Source: an uncultured Lentisphaerota bacterium
GTDB taxonomy: Bacteria; Verrucomicrobiota; Kiritimatiellia; RFP12; UBA1067
Direction of reading: 5' to 3'
DNA: 36,003 bases
Assembly: GCA_900321255.1 (NCBI GenBank)
Contig: ONVK01000018.1
Location: 1 to 36,003 of the forward strand
Numbering within the stretch: the stretch's first letter is position 1; each line of letters begins with the position of its first letter. Made by a program: the position numbers and the translations under genes. Below the pieces are notes generated by a model. That model ran no database searches. It was given only the letters and a program-made list of their open reading frames with translations, and had not been told where the DNA came from. Positions 32,195 to 36,003 of the stretch are shown piece by piece.

Positions 32195-33883
32195 ATGGGA
32201 TTGAAAATAGTGAAGAACGCCGACGGCACGTTTCGCCCGACATGGTACGGGCGCATATCCATCAAAGGCAAGAAGCGAGAAACCAACCTAAACGTATCGG
32301 TTGACGGCAGAATCCCCGTTGACAAGACAGGGAATGTCAGACTGACCGCCAAGGGCGACGCCGCGTTTGAGCGTTCGCGCAAGGCGGCGAAAAAGGCATT
32401 CGACGCGTGGCGCAGGGAATCGCAGAAAGACCCCGCCGAACTCCAGCGCAAGGCGCACAAGGCGCGTACCGGCGAAGACTTGGGTGGTCTGCCGCTTGCA
32501 AAGCTGTTTGCGAACTGGCAGAACGTGTCGCGCGGGAAAGCCCCGACACCTGCCTGGTGCGCGATGGTAAAGGGATGGTTTGAGGATTTCACCGCGTTCG
32601 CGCAAGCAGAAGCCCGCAAGCACCGCAAACGATGCGAAACGGTCAACGACATGACACCAGAAATTGCAACGGCATGGTTCAACCACGTGAAGGCGACGTA
32701 CTCATGGGAAACGGTGCTAAAGATGAAACACCTCATCAGCGGCACTTTCACCCGGTTGCAGGGGCTGGGGCTGTCACGCATCAACCCATTCAGCAATATG
32801 CAGTTGCGCGGCGGCGGCAACGGCGAGAACAAAAAGGTTTCGCGCAAGGCGTTGGACGCCGCCGAGACGGAACGGGTTTTGGAACTTGCGCGGGGCACGG
32901 AAATCTACCCGCTTGTGGTTGCCGCCGCTTGCACGGGCATGAGAATCGGGGACGTATGCAACCTCAAATGGGCGGATGTAGACTTGCGCGGCGGGCTGAT
33001 AGACTGCGTTACCGCGAAGGCGGGTGTACGCGTCACCATCCCGATCTTCGGGCGGCTCATGGAAGTGCTGAACGAATGCGCGACCATTTCCGGAGATGGT
33101 GCCCAGCCATCCCCCTTCGTATTCCCCCAATTCGCAAGGGACTACAACTACACCAACGATAAGGGACACCATACCACGCGCAACAAAATCATCCAGGCGG
33201 TAAAGCCCCTTTTCGCCCGCGCAGTATTCGGGGACACGCCGCCCGCAACAGAGGTGAGCAAGAACGGCCAGACAACCCGCAAACTTGCCGACGTGATAGG
33301 CGATGCAGGGTTCACGGAATACAAGCGCAACCGACTGTTGGACGTCTACACCCGTTTCAAGGCGGGCAACCGCCCAGTTGACATTGCCGCCGCGCTGAAC
33401 GTCAAGCGGTCGCAAATCTCAATGGACCTGCGCGACATCGAGAAACTGACAGGCGAGACTTTGCGTCCGATGGCCGAAAAGTCCTCACGGCGAAAAAACC
33501 GCCTTGAGCTTATTGAAAGCACGAGGCAAAAGCGCGGCATTGGACAAAGGGCGGCAAGCGTCTACGGCTGGCACAGTTTCCGGCACGGATTCGTGATCCT
33601 CGCGCTAAACGCAGGCGTTCCCGTCGAGGACGTGCGGCGCATTGTCGGGCATGGCGATGCGGAAACGACGCTTGACAACTACTACAATCCCGAAAAGAAA
33701 CACGCCGCAGAGCGTGTGCGCCGCCAAATGCGCGGCACTGTGCTGGACAGCGACGGCGCGAGCCACCGCAAAAGAATTGCCGCGACGACACCCGCCCTAC
33801 CCGCGACTTCAATTGACGATGTAATAGCCACACTGACCGAGAAGCAGCGCAAGGCACTTGCCCGCAGACTGCTGGGGCTATGA
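32195..33883 (+). CDS. Tyrosine recombinase/integrase with an internal HTH-like insert
   Basis: It catalyses site-specific integration and excision of the element. The 562-residue protein has an N-terminal arm-binding-like segment, an SAM-like core-binding domain (about 100-205) and a catalytic domain with R250 (TGMRIGD), a candidate K275, H460-x-x-R463 (WHSFRHG), H486 (VGHGD) and nucleophile Y496 or Y497 (TLDNYY). Between the R and HxxR boxes, residues about 372-422 form an apparent extra HTH (NRPVDIAAALNVKRSQISMDLRDIEKL). That makes the protein longer than the usual 350-450 residues. AAGGTGG precedes the ATG. The stop overlaps the next promoter box. Confidence 0.9.
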   Translation: MGLKIVKNADGTFRPTWYGRISIKGKKRETNLNVSVDGRIPVDKTGNVRLTAKGDAAFERSRKAAKKAFDAWRRESQKDPAELQRKAHKARTGEDLGGLPLAKLFANWQNVSRGKAPTPAWCAMVKGWFEDFTAFAQAEARKHRKRCETVNDMTPEIATAWFNHVKATYSWETVLKMKHLISGTFTRLQGLGLSRINPFSNMQLRGGGNGENKKVSRKALDAAETERVLELARGTEIYPLVVAAACTGMRIGDVCNLKWADVDLRGGLIDCVTAKAGVRVTIPIFGRLMEVLNECATISGDGAQPSPFVFPQFARDYNYTNDKGHHTTRNKIIQAVKPLFARAVFGDTPPATEVSKNGQTTRKLADVIGDAGFTEYKRNRLLDVYTRFKAGNRPVDIAAALNVKRSQISMDLRDIEKLTGETLRPMAEKSSRRKNRLELIESTRQKRGIGQRAASVYGWHSFRHGFVILALNAGVPVEDVRRIVGHGDAETTLDNYYNPEKKHAAERVRRQMRGTVLDSDGASHRKRIAATTPALPATSIDDVIATLTEKQRKALARRLLGL

Positions 33884-33889
33884 TATAAT
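33881..33889 (+). promoter_or_regulatory. Extended -10 promoter of the Cys-containing gene
   Basis: TGATATAAT overlaps the integrase stop codon TGA. It keeps the TGn-TATAAT form of the backbone promoters. The leader of about 35 nt holds a direct repeat and GAGG. Confidence 0.55.
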
Positions 33890-33893
33890 ATGA

Positions 33894-33918
33894 GGCTCTT
33901 CTTGCTGGGCTCTTCTTG
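33894..33918 (+). repeat. Direct repeat GGCTCTTCTTG x2
   Basis: An 11-bp sequence appears at 33894-33904 and 33908-33918, 14 bp apart, within the predicted leader of the following gene. It could be a protein-binding or translation-control site. Confidence 0.5.
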
Positions 33919-33929
33919 AGGACTGAAAC

Positions 33930-34898
33930 ATGACAAGCAAAGAACAACTCGACAAGCTCGTTGAAATCGCAAATACGCCAATCGACGACAACGCCGCATA
34001 CGACATTGCCGCCCAACATATCAACGCGATGATCATGAACGCGCGGAAAGTCTTCGGCGGACTATCGACGGAGGCGCAGTTTGCGCAGTTCACGGCGCAA
34101 GCATCAAGGAACCTCAAGGGAAGCGAAATCTGCCTGCTTGTTCATTTCCTTGATCGCTTCCTGCTCGCCCAGCCGTTGGTAGATGGCGGCAGAACGGCGC
34201 TCCGCAACGACGTGACCGTTGCCGAACTTGTGCATCTCAAGCAAGCCGTCGACTTCCTGCAAATCAATTTTCAGATCAGCGCGACAGCGCTGGGAATGAT
34301 GCGCATCTTCACGAAGCGGGCGGTTAAGGCGACCGACTTCTGGGGCATGACGCCCGACGACATGGAAAAGGAACTCAACGCAATCGCGCCGCAGGCGGAC
34401 ATGATTGACGATTTCAAGAAGATGGTGCAAGATCAATTCGCGGCGATGGGCGGCAAACTTGACGCGCTGCAAGACATGGAACGCGAAACGCAGGCGGCGG
34501 CGAAGAAAGCAGCGAACAATTCAAAGGCGGTGCTTGACGAACTGGCGCAATGGCGCGAGTGGGTGCGTGGTATATCTCAATCCGGGGATGCCCAGCCCCT
34601 TCCTCTTCCAACACTCTGTGCAGAGATGCAAAAAGCCGTTGTAGCGAAATGGGACGAGTACAAAGACGGGTGCGCAGGAAAATGCAGGGCAACTTTCCAA
34701 GGATGCCTTGACACCTGCGCCGCAGATTATGTCTATAAAAGCGCGGCTACTGGCAAGACATATCAACTGCTTGAACTTGCGCCGAACGAGGCGACTCTTG
34801 CGGCCATAGTCCACAACGCACAGGTGAAGCGGTCTGCGCAGAAGAAAACCAAAGCCGCCGAAAAATCAAAGTCGCGTCAAAACCGCAAGCGCAAATAA
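33930..34898 (+). CDS. Unrecognised element protein with twin CX3C motif
   Basis: The 322-residue protein is mostly helical. Residues about 145-215 look coiled coil (EKELNAIAPQADMIDDFKK, then many Ala, Lys and Gln). Residues 248-263 carry CX3C-X6-CX3C (C248, C252, C259, C263), able to form a disulfide- or metal-linked hairpin. The C-terminus is strongly basic (KKTKAAEKSKSRQNRKRK), suggesting nucleic-acid contact. No signal peptide is seen. I do not recognise the family. GAGG lies 8 nt before the ATG. It sits between the integrase and the excisionase-like gene; a stem-loop follows. Confidence 0.65.
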   Translation: MTSKEQLDKLVEIANTPIDDNAAYDIAAQHINAMIMNARKVFGGLSTEAQFAQFTAQASRNLKGSEICLLVHFLDRFLLAQPLVDGGRTALRNDVTVAELVHLKQAVDFLQINFQISATALGMMRIFTKRAVKATDFWGMTPDDMEKELNAIAPQADMIDDFKKMVQDQFAAMGGKLDALQDMERETQAAAKKAANNSKAVLDELAQWREWVRGISQSGDAQPLPLPTLCAEMQKAVVAKWDEYKDGCAGKCRATFQGCLDTCAADYVYKSAATGKTYQLLELAPNEATLAAIVHNAQVKRSAQKKTKAAEKSKSRQNRKRK

Positions 34899-35129
34899 CT
34901 TTTTCAACACACCTTTTTACGCGCAGAACGCCGCCCCTGTTGACTGGGACGGCGTTTCGCGTTTCACGCCGTAAAACCAATTGACGCAAGTTTGACTTCT
35001 CGCAAAAATCGTGTGAAATAATACCAGACGTGTCAAGCCAAGGTTGCGTCCGCGATTCGGCGAGCGCCGGAGCGTCGCAACGGTTTGATGACCGCCCGCC
35101 GAGGCGAGACGCGGCATGGAGTAAACGCA
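34899..35129. other. Intergenic region between element genes
   Basis: It holds the stem-loop at 34927-34956, a TTGACT at 34992-34997 with AATAAT 19 bp further (a poor promoter candidate), and GC-rich sequence with an open TTG-initiated frame joined to the next gene. I see no further gene. Confidence 0.4.
34927..34956 (+). terminator. Stem-loop after the Cys-containing gene
   Basis: AACGCCG (34927-34933) pairs with CGGCGTT (34950-34956), and inner CCC pairs with GGG. The downstream T-tract is broken (TTTCGCGTTTC), so this may be a weak terminator or a structural site. Confidence 0.4.
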
Positions 35130-35408
35130 ATGAGTGAACGAGAACGAATGATGAAGCTGCTCGCGGCGACCCCGCAGACTCTGGCAAAAGTGGATGCCAT
35201 CTTGAACGGCTCGGACGGCATGACGGCAAAGGCAGACGACGACTGCCGACTTGTGACGTACACGGAAGCGGCGAAACGCCTGAACCTTTCCCGCCCGACC
35301 GTGTACCGGCTGGTGAAATTGGGACGGCTGGAGGTAGTGCCGCTTGACGGCGTAAACCGCATACGCCTCAAATCGGTAGTGGACTTCGCCAACGGCACGA
35401 CGCGCTGA
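35130..35408 (+). CDS. Excisionase-like HTH_17 DNA-binding protein
   Basis: The 92-residue protein ends in an excisionase-family helix-turn-helix: LVTYTEAAKRLNLSRPTVYRLVKLGRLEVVPLDGVNRIRLKSVVDF (about 41-87). Short proteins of this type direct excision or control element genes. The ATG at 35130 has GGAG 9 nt before it; a TTG start 45 nt upstream would add a weak extension. It lies 11 bp before the RepA-like ATPase gene, so they are likely cotranscribed. Confidence 0.85.
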   Translation: MSERERMMKLLAATPQTLAKVDAILNGSDGMTAKADDDCRLVTYTEAAKRLNLSRPTVYRLVKLGRLEVVPLDGVNRIRLKSVVDFANGTTR

Positions 35409-35419
35409 CAGGGGTGGCT

Positions 35420-36003
35420 ATGTCTGAAATCCAAGACGCAATCGAAGCGGCAACCGCACAAGCGGCGGCCGCGCATGCCGCCGACGAACTTGCGGCGGCT
35501 GGCATAGCCTTTCGCGACTGGCGCGAATTCATGGCGAACGAGCCACCCCCGTTCGACTGGATAATAACGGATATTGTCGCGCATGGCATGAAAGGCGACC
35601 TGAACGCCAAAAGCAAGCAATGGAAATCCTTTTTCGGGATGCAGCTTGCGCTGTGCATCTCCGCCGGGCAATCCTTCCTCGGCATGCAAGTGCCAAAGGC
35701 ACGGCGATGCGCCTACTTCAACCTGGAACTCAGTGATCGGGGAGCATGGGAACGCGGCGCGGCGATGGGCGCGGCAACGGGCGCAACGCCTGCAGGCAAC
35801 ATGCTGTACGTCGTAAATCTCCGAGGCAAGGCAGAGCGGTTGCGAGAGCATACGCCCGCGCTTGTGGCAGAGGTGAGCAGGCTGGAGATAGACCTTGTCA
35901 TCCTCGACCCCCGCTATAAACTCATTGGCGACGGCGAGGATGAAAACTCCGCCGCCGGGTTGCGCGGAGTGCTGCAATTCCGCGATGCGCTGGCAGAAGC
36001 CGC
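35420..36003 (+). CDS. RepA-like AAA_25 ATPase, truncated by window edge
   Basis: The frame is open from the ATG at 35420 to the edge (194 residues seen). After an Ala-rich lead, GDLNAKSKQWKSFF (59-72) is at the Walker A position of AAA_25/RepA-like helicase loaders, followed by LALCISAGQSFLG. Canonical members have SKxGKS; here a Trp replaces the glycine (SKQWKS). Walker B LVILDPRYKL is at 159-168, followed by DENSA as in the family. It probably loads or drives a replicative helicase for the element. GGGGTGG lies before the ATG. The C-terminus is beyond the window. Confidence 0.8.
   Translation, partial: MSEIQDAIEAATAQAAAAHAADELAAAGIAFRDWREFMANEPPPFDWIITDIVAHGMKGDLNAKSKQWKSFFGMQLALCISAGQSFLGMQVPKARRCAYFNLELSDRGAWERGAAMGAATGATPAGNMLYVVNLRGKAERLREHTPALVAEVSRLEIDLVILDPRYKLIGDGEDENSAAGLRGVLQFRDALAEA

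Larger units (their letters stand above)
31981..36003 (+). mobile_element. Left end of a tRNA-Pro-targeted integrative element (continues beyond window)
   Basis: The region starts where tRNA homology stops. It contains a tyrosine recombinase, an unknown protein, an excisionase-like HTH protein and a RepA-like ATPase, all on the plus strand. Base composition is lower in GC and AT-rich stretches are more frequent than in the backbone. No structural phage genes or conjugation genes are visible in these 4 kb, so prophage, ICE or satellite cannot be told apart. The right end lies outside the window. Confidence 0.82.

Overview
The window is 36 kb of dense, high-GC bacterial DNA. It carries a chromosomal backbone (about 1-31980) and the left end of an integrated element (about 31981 to the right edge, running off the window). 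No rRNA or other taxonomic marker is present. The gene content fits an anaerobic member of the PVC group, perhaps Kiritimatiellota: a paired GGGtGRT protein and NifU-like scaffold, an RnfE subunit, CdaA next to FtsH and FtsK, and a BatC-like TPR protein. That placement is inference only. Most backbone transcription units start with the extended -10 box TGGTATAAT and lack a visible -35. In several cases the box lies only 7-12 nt from the start codon, which predicts leaderless or near-leaderless mRNAs.

Backbone, left to right. 234-6490 (minus) holds two units: acyl-CoA ligase, 2-hydroxyacid dehydrogenase and tsaE; then pyrF, a BatC-like TPR protein and murG. 6555-8414 (minus) holds the NifU-like and GGGtGRT pair with its own promoter and terminator. 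8472-11463 (minus) holds a small helical protein, a CsgG-like secreted protein, a TMEM43-family membrane protein and a hotdog thioesterase. 11501-13035 (minus) is an EttA-type ABC-F ATPase broken by a frameshifting deletion. 13173-13826 (minus) is a hemolysin III family protein, divergent from a large plus-strand operon.

13893-22208 (plus) is an eight-gene operon, mostly joined by 4-nt stop/start overlaps: ftsH, cdaA (c-di-AMP synthesis), a 58-residue single-helix remnant resembling the CdaR/YbbR anchor, ftsK, a RodZ-like HTH membrane protein, nagB, a zinc-ribbon protein and a membrane-anchored DNA/RNA nuclease. It couples membrane proteolysis, c-di-AMP signalling, chromosome segregation, cell shape and amino-sugar metabolism. 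It meets the next unit tail to tail with 1 nt between stops.

22210-26629 (minus) is a six-gene overlapping operon: rnfE, nrdR, a Gfo/Idh/MocA-like protein with both usual catalytic residues replaced, a DtxR/MntR-like regulator, a zinc-ribbon/PTS-EIIA fusion and a D-Ala-D-Ala carboxypeptidase. 26674-30279 (minus) encodes an unrecognised 655-residue protein whose second half looks like a divergent protein-kinase/PI-kinase-like fold, a DppB-type permease without its partners, and a Crp/Fnr regulator. 30324-31927 (minus) holds rph and a cation-diffusion facilitator.

The right end is a tRNA-targeted integrative element. Only the 3' half of a tRNA-Pro(UGG) remains, 5 nt upstream of rph, and its homology stops in the anticodon stem. 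Beyond it lie repeat-rich DNA, a 562-residue tyrosine recombinase with an apparent HTH insert inside its catalytic domain, an unknown cysteine-containing protein, an excisionase-like HTH protein and the start of a RepA-like AAA_25 ATPase with an unusual Walker A. The other att site and the 5' half of the tRNA should lie right of this window.
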